From the NCBI GenBank assembly GCA_002105175.1, contig MCGE01000008.1, forward strand, positions 1,054,001 to 1,118,000: a DNA stretch of 64,000 nt, read 5' to 3'. Below, in pieces: positions 10,394 through 21,166 of the stretch. Below the pieces are notes generated by a model. That model was given only the letters and a program-made list of their open reading frames with translations. It was not told where the DNA came from and searched no databases. Within the stretch, counting starts at the first letter, position 1. Every line of letters begins with the position of its first letter. The position numbers were made by a program, and so were the translations under genes. Origin of the DNA: Absidia repens (taxonomy: Eukaryota; Mucoromycota; Mucoromycetes; Mucorales; Cunninghamellaceae).

Positions 10394-11551
10394 TCATTTT
10401 TTTCTAAATAGGGATAGCATAGAGGAATAGCGGGGTGCGAAGGATGATTTGAGATGAGAGTATAAGGTTATAAATGTTGTTGATGAGGTTGAATGTTCAG
10501 CAGGAAGTGTGTGAGATGATGATGGTGATGATGATCTTAGCATGAGGGATTCCAACTTGCTACGACTGATTTTTTTCTTTGCCAATAACATAGTGACTAA
10601 CCAGGCCACACTGAGAATGGATGAGGTTGGTGTCGACCAAGATAAAAGCTGATGAAAAATGCCAAACACCAAGGCTGTCTGGGTCAAAAGGTTTGTCCAT
10701 GAAGGAACCTTTGATTTGTTGGGAACAGCGCGCTGGCGTTTAGTTGAATGGAGTTGATGCATATTGTAATAGTAATGATGATGATGATGGTGGTGGTGGT
10801 GATGGAGATGACGATCAGTTGTATTGTTGTATTCATGATGTTCATATTGGGTATAATTGGAGATAGATGCTTCGTTGTTGATATGCTGGCTGATAGATAG
10901 GTTGAGTTGATCGATTGTTCGAGCCAAACTGACTTGACTTGATTTGAACCGTTCCAATGATTTTTTTCGATTGATTCGCCATTGCTGTTTCTGCTCCCTC
11001 TGCTCTGTGTAAATGTCATCTAGTGAATTTGTTTCAACTTCTTTGTCGTCATTTGTATCGGAATCTTCTAGTGGTGATGATGTCGAAGTGCATGTCAGAC
11101 TTTGGTTTGCGGCGTCGATCATTTGTTGCAGACAGGATGATGCTCGTTCAAGTCGCGCGTCCATTGGGAAATCTTGTTGGCTTTCGTCGTCATGAAGCTT
11201 TTCGATTGGTGATGCAGTAACTGTTTTTCCAATCACAGAAGGCGATATGGGTTTGCTTTCACTGAATAAAAAATAAAGAAAGTGTGAGACGATCACTTTA
11301 TCAAAAGTTACACTTTGACTTACAGGAGCTGAGTCTTCTTGAACACGTCGAAGACGCTATCGTTTTCATAAGATGGTGGTGGTGTTTTCTACAAAACAAA
11401 ACAAAAAGTTAGCACATATGACCAAATTTTGGTGCCTGAAAAATGTCTGACTTACTCTACGCTGAGCTTTGATTTGACCTATCAATTGTTTGAAGTACAC
11501 AGATTCTTCATAAGATGGTGGTTCAATGTCACGTAATAATTCGACTTGCAT
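10394..11551 (-). CDS. Membrane-anchored protein with two PPxY motifs (unknown function)
   Basis: Three minus-strand exons (11456-11551, 11324-11388, 10394-11261) give 342 aa. The N-terminus has two PPSY motifs (IEPPSYEES and TPPPSYEND), classic ligands for WW domains of Nedd4/Rsp5 ubiquitin ligases. An acidic linker follows. Two helical segments, ~90-112 (LERASSCLQQMIDAANQSL) and ~154-178 (LERFKSSQVSLARTIDQLN), come next, then a run of ten His. Two hydrophobic segments at ~244-262 and ~271-288 precede a basic tail. The layout matches the 561-aa protein at 2.6-4.3 kb. A plausible role is an Rsp5 adaptor or substrate on an internal membrane; this is inference from the motifs. The first splice site, after QRR, carries a clean GTAAGT. 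TATA-rich sequence lies at 11,570-11,600, just upstream. Confidence 0.82.
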
Positions 11552-12590
11552 AGGTATAAAAACAAAAGGGTGGTATAATAAGGTATAAAATATATAAAAA
11601 AAATGAAGAGGTATAAGTTTATAAAAGAAGAAGAAAAAATGAAAGATAGAAAGAAAAGAAAGGAAATAAGAGAACGAATATATTTATATTAAAAAAAAAT
11701 CGACTGGGAATTAAAATTCCGTTCAGCGGCCTTTTCACATGTGGGTGCTCAGACAATGACCTTTATGGCAACAGTAACGAGGAAAACGTGTCCTTTATCC
11801 TCTTTCTTGGTTTTTCTTGACTGAAGGTCTCTTTTTACTGTTTTGTAATGTATATTCGGTAAAATATTATTAGCTAAACAAGAATAACTTTCAACAGCAG
11901 TCAGGTTTCTTCTTTTCGTTTTCTTGTATGTTTTATAGTAAAGCTTAATCCCACCGTCGTCAATTTAAAATTTTAAAACAAAAATGATTGGGTCAAACAA
12001 AACTCAATATAAAAGTGAGATTGATAGAGTCAATGTTGAAAAGAATTGCCAACTCAAGAATTGAGAAGACGCACGTGAATCGGTTGATGGAGTTTAGTGA
12101 CGGCTCGTGCGCTCTTTATTGTATTATTTATTTATTTATTTATATACCAGATTGAATGGCGTATTGCCTTTCTTGATGAATACATTGACACTGCTGGTGA
12201 TGACTGAATGAATATGATAGCTGGGTACACTCTTCGCTCGGCTCAATCTACCCGAAATCTTCAATCCCCGATGATTATTTTTTTTGCTGCTGACACCAAC
12301 TATTTGTAACTACATTTTATAGTACTTCCAATGTTTACATTTATGTTTTTAGTCAAGGTAGCAGCACTGTAATGATGAATGATCTGAATATGGTAAGTTC
12401 ATGGAATTTGCTGGCCTTGCCCTTGCAAAACCGCTGTAAAAGCTTGAACGGACAAAATTCACATGTGAGCGGCATTTTTTTTCAAAAAGTGTGGGGAAAT
12501 TGTTTTTAAAAACCTTCCACTTTTTTTGTTCGCCCCTCTTCTCGTTTTCACATACTTTTTTTTTTTTCCTGCTGTCCCTTATATTTGACA
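11552..12590. other. Intergenic between divergent genes; promoter of acyl-CoA oxidase
   Basis: This is a shared upstream region for the minus-strand PPxY protein and the plus-strand acyl-CoA oxidase. A CACGTG-type E-box lies in GCACGTGAATCGG near 12,071, a TTTA tandem stretch at about 12,127-12,142, and a C/T-rich run immediately before the oxidase start. No gene is seen. Confidence 0.5.
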
Positions 12591-15444
12591 ATGACCATTC
12601 CTTTATCTCAATCGACGGACCCTCAAGCGAAGGCAGCCTTGGGACGACTGAATCAACTCAAGCAACAACTCAACCTGACCCCTTCCGCTTCATCAAAGCA
12701 AACTGTCAATGACATGAACAAGGAAAGACAGGCTGCTGAATTCAATATCCAAGCTTTGGCAACTTTCTGGGCTGGTGGTGAAAAAGCTTATACAATGAGG
12801 GTAAGCCAAGCTCTTTTTCCTGGGGGCGATGGGAGCAGTACTCTCATTCATTTAGAACTCATACTCATCGTGCGCTTTTACTTTTCTGTCTATGTATACA
12901 TCTCCTTAGCAAAACGCGTACAATCTTATCAAGAACGACCCTGAATTGGTAGTACAACCACCTCGAAACTTTTTGGAACTTGAACGTACAGAATTTCGGG
13001 AATTGTAAGTGACAAATAGAACCCTCTACCCTCTACGTGTTTTCTTTTTAATGATATATACTTTCTTGCTTTAGCACGATGGGCCAAGTGTTTAGACTGG
13101 CAAAAATAGCTAGCGAACTTGGACCTGAACAAAAAGATTATGCATATGAAATCGGTCATGCCATTGGTATCTATTCGGAAAGCTTCTCTATGCGATTTGG
13201 TGTCCATATTCTCCTTTTCAAAAATGTCATCAACATGCTCTCCAACGATGAACAACGAAATTATTGGTTACCCCTGGTGGAAGAGATGCGCATTATTGGT
13301 TGCTTTGCTATGGTAAGTTCCAATTATGGCGAATGTTTCGTTACCATTGAAGATGCTAATATTAATACGTATATTTTTTTCTTAACAGACAGAACTGGGT
13401 CATAGCTCTGCTTTACGGGGCCTTGAAACAACGGCAACTTACGATATTGATGCAGACGAATTTGTCATTGATTCACCCACTGTGACCTCCTCTAAATTCT
13501 GGATTGGTATGGCTGGTCAGTCTGCTACTCATACTGTTGTTATTGCTCAAACCATCATTAATGGCAAGAACAAGGGTCTCAATTGGTTTGTCGTTCAACT
13601 TCGTGATGTCAAGACTGGTGAATTGATGCCAAACGTTATTGCTGGAGATATTGGTTCCAAAGTGGGTACGTACTTTTTACAGACAAAACATAGCAAAAAG
13701 AAACACGACTAATGCAATTCAAACACGCAATAGGTCACCAAGGTCTTGACAATGGCTGGATTCAATTCCGAAAAACCCGTATTCCCCGGTCTCAGTTATT
13801 GGCAAAGTGGGTTAGTTTAGATCGTGATGGCACTTTCCACCATGCCCCCAACCCAGTGATGATGTATGCGACTTTGATTCCTGAACGTCTCTCTTTGGTC
13901 AATGGTAAAGAAAAGAAAAAAAAGTGAGGCTGCTATTTTAATAGACTGGGCTAATTCTTTAACACCTCAATTTTTAGGTATGACTCTTATGACCACCCAG
14001 GCTCTTACCATCGCCTCAAGATACGGTGTTGTGCGTCGACAAGGTGCCAAAAATCAACAAATCATGGACTATCAATCACATTACGTCAAGTTAGTCCCAG
14101 CGATCACGTTTATGTACATGATTCAAGCTTCCTTCGAAACCCTTGATGCTCAATTCGCTGTTCTCACTGGCGGTGGCGGTATTGACGATGAAATGGTGTA
14201 CCTAAACCACATGGGTGATCTTCATGCTATCTCTGCTTGTCTCAAAGGCTTGGTGGGCTGGTATTGCTCTGACATTTTAGAAACTTGTCGTCGAAGCTGT
14301 GGTGGTCATGCTTATTCTGCCTATAATGCCATTGGCCATATTATGAATGACTGGGGTGTCTTCACTACCGGTGGTGGCGACAACGTGGTCCTGCTTCAAC
14401 AAACAACAAAAATCTTACGTTTCCGATTGGAACAGCAATTAGAACAAGATATTTACCCGGATTTGAAATTCAAGAGCTCCACCCACTATATTCTCAACGC
14501 AAAATCGTACTTGGAAAAGCCTTCATGGAGCCTGGATCCTGAACATTTAAATGATTGTTTGAAGGACTTTAGTTTGATTACTGATGCTCTCTACTCCATC
14601 CTTGTTAAACGAGTAAGTTTGTGTGAAAAAAAAAGAAACTGTCTCTGTTTCTTGGTTTATGTACTTATCTCTTCCTCTCCCTCTCCCTATCTCTTTGTCA
14701 ATTGTAGCTCTATAGTATTCACCAAGCCATCAAAGAAGGAGCAACTGAAAATGATCTGCTCTTAGAAAGTGTCAAGGCTGGTGAACTCCATTGTGCGGCG
14801 TTTTTGTTTGAAGATAATGCTCAACGATTTGGTCGTGTCAAGCCTCATACTCTTGACTCCAGTGTAGTGAACATCATGCATCGATTGACGGGATTGTGGG
14901 GTCTACATGTGCTGCATACATATAGTGACCAAGGCTACAAGGAAGGTTTCTTCACTCCTGCTCATGTTACTGGCATTGAAAAACTTTATCTGAAGGTAAG
15001 TTATTGCCCTATTTTGTTATTATACAAATAGTGACTGTAACAATTTTTATTTTAATAGGCTTGCAAAGATCTCCGTTACCAGATCATTGGATTAACAGGT
15101 ATAAGGCTTACATGTGATCATCTTTGTATTTTCATGCATTTGACTTACGTTTTGTTTTTATTTGGTTTTTATCTATAGACGCTTGGGCCTACCCAGATTT
15201 TGTTCTCAAAGCACCTATCGGAAAATATGATGGGGATATTTACGAAGGTAAAAAAAAAAAAAGTAGTAATCCCAAAATGGAAGAACAACGGTTTGATATA
15301 TTGTTTAATGAAATACTAATATATATATATATCTTTTCCTTTGTAGCGTATTTTGATACCATTCTTCAAGCACCCAACAGTACTGGTGTCCCTGCATATC
15401 ATGACAAATACATCAAACCATTGACGGAAAGACAAGCCAAATAG
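12591..15444 (+). CDS. Peroxisomal acyl-CoA oxidase
   Basis: FAD-dependent first step of peroxisomal fatty-acid beta-oxidation, which makes trans-2-enoyl-CoA and H2O2. Ten exons (12591-12800, 12910-13004, 13075-13312, 13389-13665, 13734-13904, 13978-14612, 14708-14995, 15059-15098, 15179-15247, 15347-15444) join in frame to 706 aa, the usual family size. Family marks are TELGH (182-186), the WIGMAGQSATH region, SCGGHAYSAYNAI, and a GGGDN loop (462-466). Two oddities: the C-terminus (ERQAK) is not a PTS1, but residues 19-27 (RLNQLKQQL) match the PTS2 consensus exactly. Also, Gly463 sits where most oxidases carry the catalytic Glu of an EG(D/E)N motif. The ATG at 12591 is the first in frame. 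A poly(A) signal is at 15538-15543. Confidence 0.95.
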
Positions 15445-16083
15445 ATGTACCTGATTCGTGGTATCTCTTGCTTCGGACGATGTAATTTTAGTGGTAGTTT
15501 TCTAGTATTAGTTTTGTTTTTATGATATTGACTATCAAATAAAGTTGTTTTATTTTACTACGATTATATGTATTGAATCATTTATTAGCGCCACTACTAC
15601 GTTTTCTGTGATCTTTAAGTTTTATTCAAATTTGTTGAATGCTCTATACTTCTGATGGGTTTTTTGGAATCGAGGTTGTTGGTTTTTTTTTTTTTTTTTT
15701 TTTTTTTAGTCAAAGTGGGAATATATTTAGAAACAAGTTGTTAGCGATTCAATTTATTGTATTTAAAAAGCCAACATTAACTCGTCATAAGGCATCAATA
15801 TGTTGTTACATGGGTTTTTGATTCTAGGGTGCCTACCACAAAAAGACAATACAGGTGGGCGTTTGAAAGTCTGTACCTATATCAAGGCTCCTCAGATGGC
15901 GGTCGTGACCTAATTGGATTTGTTTTCCCATGCTCTGCTTCAAGGGTGCAGTAGGGTCCCACAATAGTGATATCAACGGTAAATGAAGAAAAAAAAAAAC
16001 TGAATCGGTATTGTGGATGATATCGTTATTCTGACGTTGTGTAGACATGTAATATCTAAAAAGACAGCGTCCTAAAAAAAAAG
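15445..16083. other. Intergenic, no gene seen
   Basis: Contains the oxidase 3' UTR, a 23-nt-class T-run near 15,685-15,708 and unique AT-rich sequence. No convincing reading frame. Confidence 0.5.
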
Positions 16084-16700
16084 GAATTCAAATCCCGTCC
16101 ATGTGATATTTATATGCTGCCCCTTTTTATTTTTTCGTCTCTCTTTCTTTTTTTCTTTCACAATTGTGGCCCCTATGAGGTTATGACGGACATAGATTAG
16201 TGTTAGGACTAGTGTAGAAGGGGTTTCAGTTCAGGGATTACAACATGCATGGGGAAACCCTTTCATTTTGGATCCAGGATCTGGAGACTCCAGTAGGTGG
16301 CTTTTTGGAGCTTTCATTAGCTTCATTTAGTATTAGTTTGTCCATAGTTTGCATCTACACCTCAATAAAATATGTCTCTTTTTATCTATCTCTATAAAAA
16401 CAGTGTACATTAGCCCCTCTTCATGACTTGCACGAGCGATTCCGTTGTACCGTCGTCCTTTTAGGTTAGTGTTGACCGCTGTTGCGCTTCAATAACAAAC
16501 CGCTCATTAGACTTTCTCATGTCATATATAGTATATTAGATCACTTTCTATAATTGTTTTATTTAGAATAAAGTTGGCCAGTCTTCAGATCCCCTCCCCT
16601 TATAGTCTCTTTCATGCTTCTTCCAATAGATCTTTTGCAGTGTATTTTGATGTGTGTTGCAGGTGTGTGTTGCAGGTGTGTATTACGCCTGAGGATATCT
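16084..16700 (+). repeat. Dispersed repeat family, copy A
   Basis: The head AATTCAAATCCCGTCC (16,085-16,100) resembles a tRNA B box. A C/T-rich stretch follows, then the conserved core at ~16,190-16,300 (GGACTAGTGTAGAAGG, CATGCATGGGGAAACCC, TTTCATTTTGGATCC). After that come CTCAATAAAATATGTC (16,361) and a second module, TGCGCTTCAATAACAAA, at ~16,483. The same order is seen in the copies at 25.0, 40.5 and 52.0 kb. No coding capacity. Ends were set by eye and are approximate. Confidence 0.75.
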
Positions 16701-17394
16701 AGTTAAGTGACTTTATTGTTTTTATTTGTGCTTTAGCAGTATGTAGGGCACTCCCATGACGGTCATTGAAAAGTCGACTTCTCTTGCTTCCGTTTAGTTC
16801 TCTACTACTCCACATACAAGCGCTTCTCTGGCCTATGCAAAGGAGGTTCTGCCCAGATTTGCATCCAAACCCCTCTCACCCAAAATAGATGATGCCTAGG
16901 AGATCCAAAAAAAAAAAAAAAAAAAAAAAAAATCGTTATTCAAATTATGATATTTCACAGGCAGCAATCAATGTTCCCCAGGGAAGTATTGATATTAGTG
17001 TTTCTTATTATTTAATATGTCGCTAATGCGGGTCTTTACTGTATTGTATATATGTACGGTACAATGCTAACGAGATCATGGTGGGAAATATGCTCATGGC
17101 TGAAGCGCAAGCATTATTGCAGGACTGGAATGGCGTCACCAGGATGTATGGAAATGTTCTGTTTACGATTCTCTCTATCCACAACCATGCATCGGCTCCT
17201 CACGGTCTTTTAATTTATGAAGCAGTATTTTTTAGGAGCTTCCTGCAAACCGCGTGTCCAAATAAATTAGCCTCGGTTTGAATTGCAATTTCACGTTGTT
17301 CCCTCCAAAAAAAAAAAAAAAAAAAAAAAATTAATAGGCTCTTGCCCTTTTTTTTTTTTTTTCGCTCCTTGAATATTTTTATAACTCCAATACT
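16701..17394. other. Intergenic with A- and T-homopolymers ahead of DHODH
   Basis: An A-run (~16,908-16,932), a second A-run (~17,309-17,330) and a T-run (~17,349-17,372) lie here. The last two are only ~20 nt apart and could fold into an A:T hairpin just upstream of the DHODH start. A short frame at 17,078-17,281 has no support as a gene. Confidence 0.4.
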
Positions 17395-18360
17395 ATGGTC
17401 GATCTTTCAACCGTTATTGCTGGCGTCCCTCTCTCTAATGTGTTCTTTAATGCGGCTGGGGCATGGTGTCAACGTGAAGATGAACTGCAGGCATTACTGG
17501 ATAGTGGCGCCGGATCGCTGATCACCAAGTCGGCAACCTACGAAGCTCGTGAAGGCAATCCCACTCCCCGCTATGCCCCTTTGGCTGACGGTGTTATTAG
17601 TGGTGGTGGTGGCAGCATCAGTTCCATAGGCCTTGCGAATGAAGGATACAAATATTATTTGAACTATGCTCGTCAATTCGACGTTACTCGTCATGGCAAG
17701 CCTTTATTTATCTCTTTGTCTGGATTGTCGCTAGCTGATAGTGTAAAAATGGTGACGGCATTTGCACAAGCTGAACTCTCTGGCTGTATTTTAGAAATCA
17801 ATTTCTCGTGTCCCAATGTGCCTGGCAAACCCCAGCTTGGTTACGACATGAATGCAATGGATACTACTCTTGCTACGTTGGCACCTTTGATCGAAAAGCC
17901 TTTTGGAATAAAATTACCCCCTTACTTTGATATGGCTCATTTTGACCAAGTGGCGGCGGTGGTGAACAAATACGACAATCTTGCTTTTGTGACCTGTATC
18001 AACTCAGTGGGGAATGGACTGGCCATTGATCTTGACACGGAAAGAGCTATGATCAAACCCAAGAACGGATTCGGTGGTTTGGGAGGACGGATGATTCTCA
18101 ACACAGCTTTGGCAAACGTCAATGCTTTTTACCGTCGCCTTGCCCCTGGAAAACAAGTGATCGGTGTCGGCGGTGTGGTGTCTGGAAAGGAAGCTTTCTT
18201 GCATATCTTGGCTGGTGCATCTGCTATCCAAATTGGTACACAATTAATGGAAGAAGGTCCTCCTGTATTTGATCGAGTCAAGAGGGAGTTGGAAAGCATT
18301 ATGGAAAAGAAAGGATACAATTCGGTGGAAGAATTCCGTGGCAAGGTTAAGACTCTGTAA
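17395..18360 (+). CDS. URA1: Dihydroorotate dehydrogenase, class 1A (fumarate-dependent, cytosolic)
   Basis: Oxidises dihydroorotate to orotate in pyrimidine synthesis. The 321-residue length, absence of a mitochondrial presequence or membrane helix, and the active-site block NFSCPNVPGKP with catalytic Cys139 mark the soluble class 1A enzyme. That class uses fumarate, as in S. cerevisiae Ura1 and lactic acid bacteria, rather than the quinone-linked mitochondrial class 2. FMN-binding segments ITKSAT and GVGGVVSGKEA are present. The gene is intronless among intron-rich neighbours. Class 1A enzymes in yeasts are known to come from bacterial transfer, so a transferred origin is plausible here. 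The start at 17395 gives MVDLSTVIAG, matching the family N-terminus. A poly(A) signal is at 18445-18450. The product would allow pyrimidine synthesis without respiration. Confidence 0.95.
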   Translation: MVDLSTVIAGVPLSNVFFNAAGAWCQREDELQALLDSGAGSLITKSATYEAREGNPTPRYAPLADGVISGGGGSISSIGLANEGYKYYLNYARQFDVTRHGKPLFISLSGLSLADSVKMVTAFAQAELSGCILEINFSCPNVPGKPQLGYDMNAMDTTLATLAPLIEKPFGIKLPPYFDMAHFDQVAAVVNKYDNLAFVTCINSVGNGLAIDLDTERAMIKPKNGFGGLGGRMILNTALANVNAFYRRLAPGKQVIGVGGVVSGKEAFLHILAGASAIQIGTQLMEEGPPVFDRVKRELESIMEKKGYNSVEEFRGKVKTL

Positions 18361-18689
18361 TAGGTTGAAAGTTTAGATTCTATTTTTTTTTATGTATTTA
18401 GCTATTTTTTTTAGTTTACATTACTGCCGTCTTATATTTTACTCAATAAAAAATATTATTAAATTATGGCTATTTGGGATGGTCAAGTGTACAGCACAAT
18501 AGTGAAATTCATCCCAAAACAAGGGATTTGGTATTTGCGGTGTTTGAATTTGGATTGCATTTATTAAATATATCACCGGAATTATTGTGTTTATTTTGTG
18601 TGCACTTCTCTTTTTGTTTTTATTTTTTTATTTTTTTATTAATTTTGATAACGAAGAAAGTTTGTTTCCAAAGTAGTATATATATATAT

Positions 18690-20862
18690 ATGGATCACAA
18701 AGACTTACACCATAAGCAACAGCAATTCACCTATTCTCCTCCACATCATTCCACAGAAGAATTAAATGAACCAGCTATACCCATTCAAGTCCCTACTTTA
18801 ACTCCACCTCACCACCATCTACAGCGTTCCGATTTTCACTCAACTACCAACGATTATGGTGATACTCCGTTAATAGATCCCGTGAAAACTGCCGCTACAA
18901 AAAAACATTCTACTACTTCCCTTGCTACAACGATAAAAGACGATCAGCCTTCCTCCACTCAATATTTGCAGCCAAGGAAACGGATACAGTCGTTGAAGAA
19001 ACAGTTTACGAAACCTAACCTATCAGTACCGGTGCCGTCTCAGTCCCTCATTCACGAGTCCACTGTCGCAGTTCCCGAAGTCACCAAGGAAACATCAACC
19101 TCAAACGCAAACACAGCAACAACTGAACACCAATCATTCTCTATAGCAACAGCAAAGACACTAACAGCTTCAATAACTGATCGAAACCATTTCAGCAACA
19201 ACAGATCCAGGTCACCTTCACCACTTGTGGATATCGAAGATGACAGTGGCGATACTACTGAAACAGACGATGATGATTTGCAGCAACAACGACGGAAAGT
19301 GAGTTCAAGTGAATCGACCACACAGTATGATGATGATACTACAAACAACCTTCCTGGTGGATCAAAACAAGCAGTTATCATACAACAACAGCAACAGCAA
19401 TCTATACCACTCAGCGCCATACCTACTCCGCCTTCTTCAAAACCCTCTCAAAAGCTCAAGGAACCATTAAAAAAACATTGGAATTCAGCGCCACCTCAGG
19501 TAATGCCAATGGTTTTTATTATGTGATTGATAGATCATTACTCATTCTATGTGTTCTTTTTTTGTGATCCCAGTCACCGCAGCGTCCAGCGTCAGATCAA
19601 CACGGCTCTGCAGGATTCGATTCTTCGCCACCATCAGGGACCGCCGACGAAAAGGTAAGTCCATATAAACAAAATATATCATTTTTCTTTTTCTCGCTAA
19701 CCCTTTTTATTTTATACACAATTCATGAACTTAGCTTAGGAAACCCAAGAAGAAAAAGAAGAAAGGACTCACTCTCTCTCAGTCTATCGGTGATGATGAT
19801 GATGATGCTCGTACCACTTTACCTCGACCAAAGATTAGAAAAACAGGCGGACAAGGTCTCAAACCAAGAACTAAAAAATTGGGTGCCCTTTATTGTATTT
19901 GTCAAACACCGTACGACGCCCCAAGATTTATGATTGCATGTGATCGATGTGACCAATGGTTCCATGGCGAATGTATTGGGATTAGCGAAAAAGAAGGGGA
20001 ATTCATTGACCTGTATTTTTGTGATGTTTGTGGAAAAGGTAGGTCTAAATATAGAGATGTATCCCATTTTGATTCTTAGATTCTCATATAATTTATTTTA
20101 TTCACTGTAGAGACAGGCAAGGCAACATCCTGGAAACCAAGGTGTGGTAATCCGGCATGTTCCAAGGCGGCGCGTATCAGCTCACAACAAGGTTACTTAT
20201 CAAAATATTGCTCGCATAATTGTGGTATGCAGGTGGCCAGGGCAAGATTGGAACTCACCGAGATGAAAAGGCGGCAACATTCAGATGCAGCGGCAGACAA
20301 CATCCCCAGTATACCCCAATTGACGATCAACAAACAGCGACAATCTCGACTATCATCCCAAGCAGAAAAAGAAGATCACCACCGACTTGAGCAATTACGG
20401 AAGCAAAAACGGCAGGCTTTGGATGTGATTCGAATGATAGAACAGAAGCAATCGTTTCTTGGAATGACTGAACAGCAATTGCAACACGGTGATATTTGTG
20501 GATTTGATCCCCGATTGGTATGGGATGATCAAATCTGGGTCAAGGTGAAAGGCATGGTGGCAACTAATGACGATTCAATAATTATGCTTCAATATGAGGA
20601 CAACGATGATGATGATACAGTATCCTGGCAGCAATCGACTAATCAACAACCTGAAAAGTGCCAAGTAATACGAAAGGAATGCCGACAGCATCAGCAATGG
20701 CCGAAACTTTTGGAAGTGGAAATGAAACAAGAACGAAATGAACAAATCCAAGTCATCAGGATGCTCGAAAAGGAAAAACAAGAAATTAAGAATAGAATGC
20801 GACAACGAAGAAATGAAGTAGATTTGGCAGATTCATTAGGAAATGGAACTATCATATATTAG
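18690..20862 (+). CDS. SPP1: Set1/COMPASS PHD-finger subunit (Spp1/CXXC1-like)
   Basis: Reads H3K4me3 and stimulates Set1 methylation in the nuclear COMPASS complex. Four exons (18690-19499, 19574-19654, 19735-20038, 20111-20862) give 648 aa. The N-terminal ~300 residues are low-complexity (Ser/Thr, Gln, Asp). A Lys-rich patch (KPKKKKKKG) precedes the PHD finger at ~347-398, with Cys/His ligands in YCICQTP, CDRCDQWFHGEC and FCDVC. Exon 4 encodes a second zinc-binding cluster, CGNPACSKAAR...YCSHNCGM. It is characteristic of Spp1/Cfp1 and separates it from generic PHD proteins. The C-terminal part is helical and charged. No CXXC DNA-binding domain is visible, as in fungal Spp1. The ATG at 18690 follows a TA-repeat and is the first Met of the low-complexity region. 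Confidence 0.88.
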
Positions 20863-21166
20863 ACTTAGTATTTCCACCCCTCTCCCCGCCTCCCGCATCT
20901 CTCTCACTCTCTCTCTCTCTCTCCGACTCCCTTTTTTCCCCTTTTTATATATATTAGACACTTCGGTCTGGGAAATTTATTATTATTTCTTTCACGTCCT
21001 TTTTCTCAATTTCCCCCTTCCCTTCATTCTCTCTTGTAGATATATTATATTATCATAATAAACATATACCACCACCTTATTCATATTATTTATTACCCTT
21101 CGTGACCCACCACCATCTCATTTTCTCTTTACATCCCATTTGCCATAAATCTTCTTTGTGACAAAT

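Noticed and set aside
13666..13977. Stop codons inside the acyl-CoA oxidase region considered as a broken gene
   Set aside because: They lie in introns with consensus GTACGT/GTAAAG donors and TAG acceptors; the spliced frame is intact.
16084..16100. TTCAAATCCCG heads of the repeats considered as tRNA genes
   Set aside because: Only the T-arm-like half is present; no acceptor, D-arm or anticodon stem can be formed.
17309..17372. A-run and T-run near DHODH considered as a retroposition tail of the intronless gene
   Set aside because: A retroposed gene would carry its A-tail after the stop codon; these runs are upstream. Similar runs occur throughout the window.
18474..18689. In-frame upstream extension of the SPP1-like gene
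   Set aside because: It lacks an ATG near its start, is Phe/Leu-rich from T-runs, and contains the TA-repeat promoter. The ATG at 18690 is the first plausible one.
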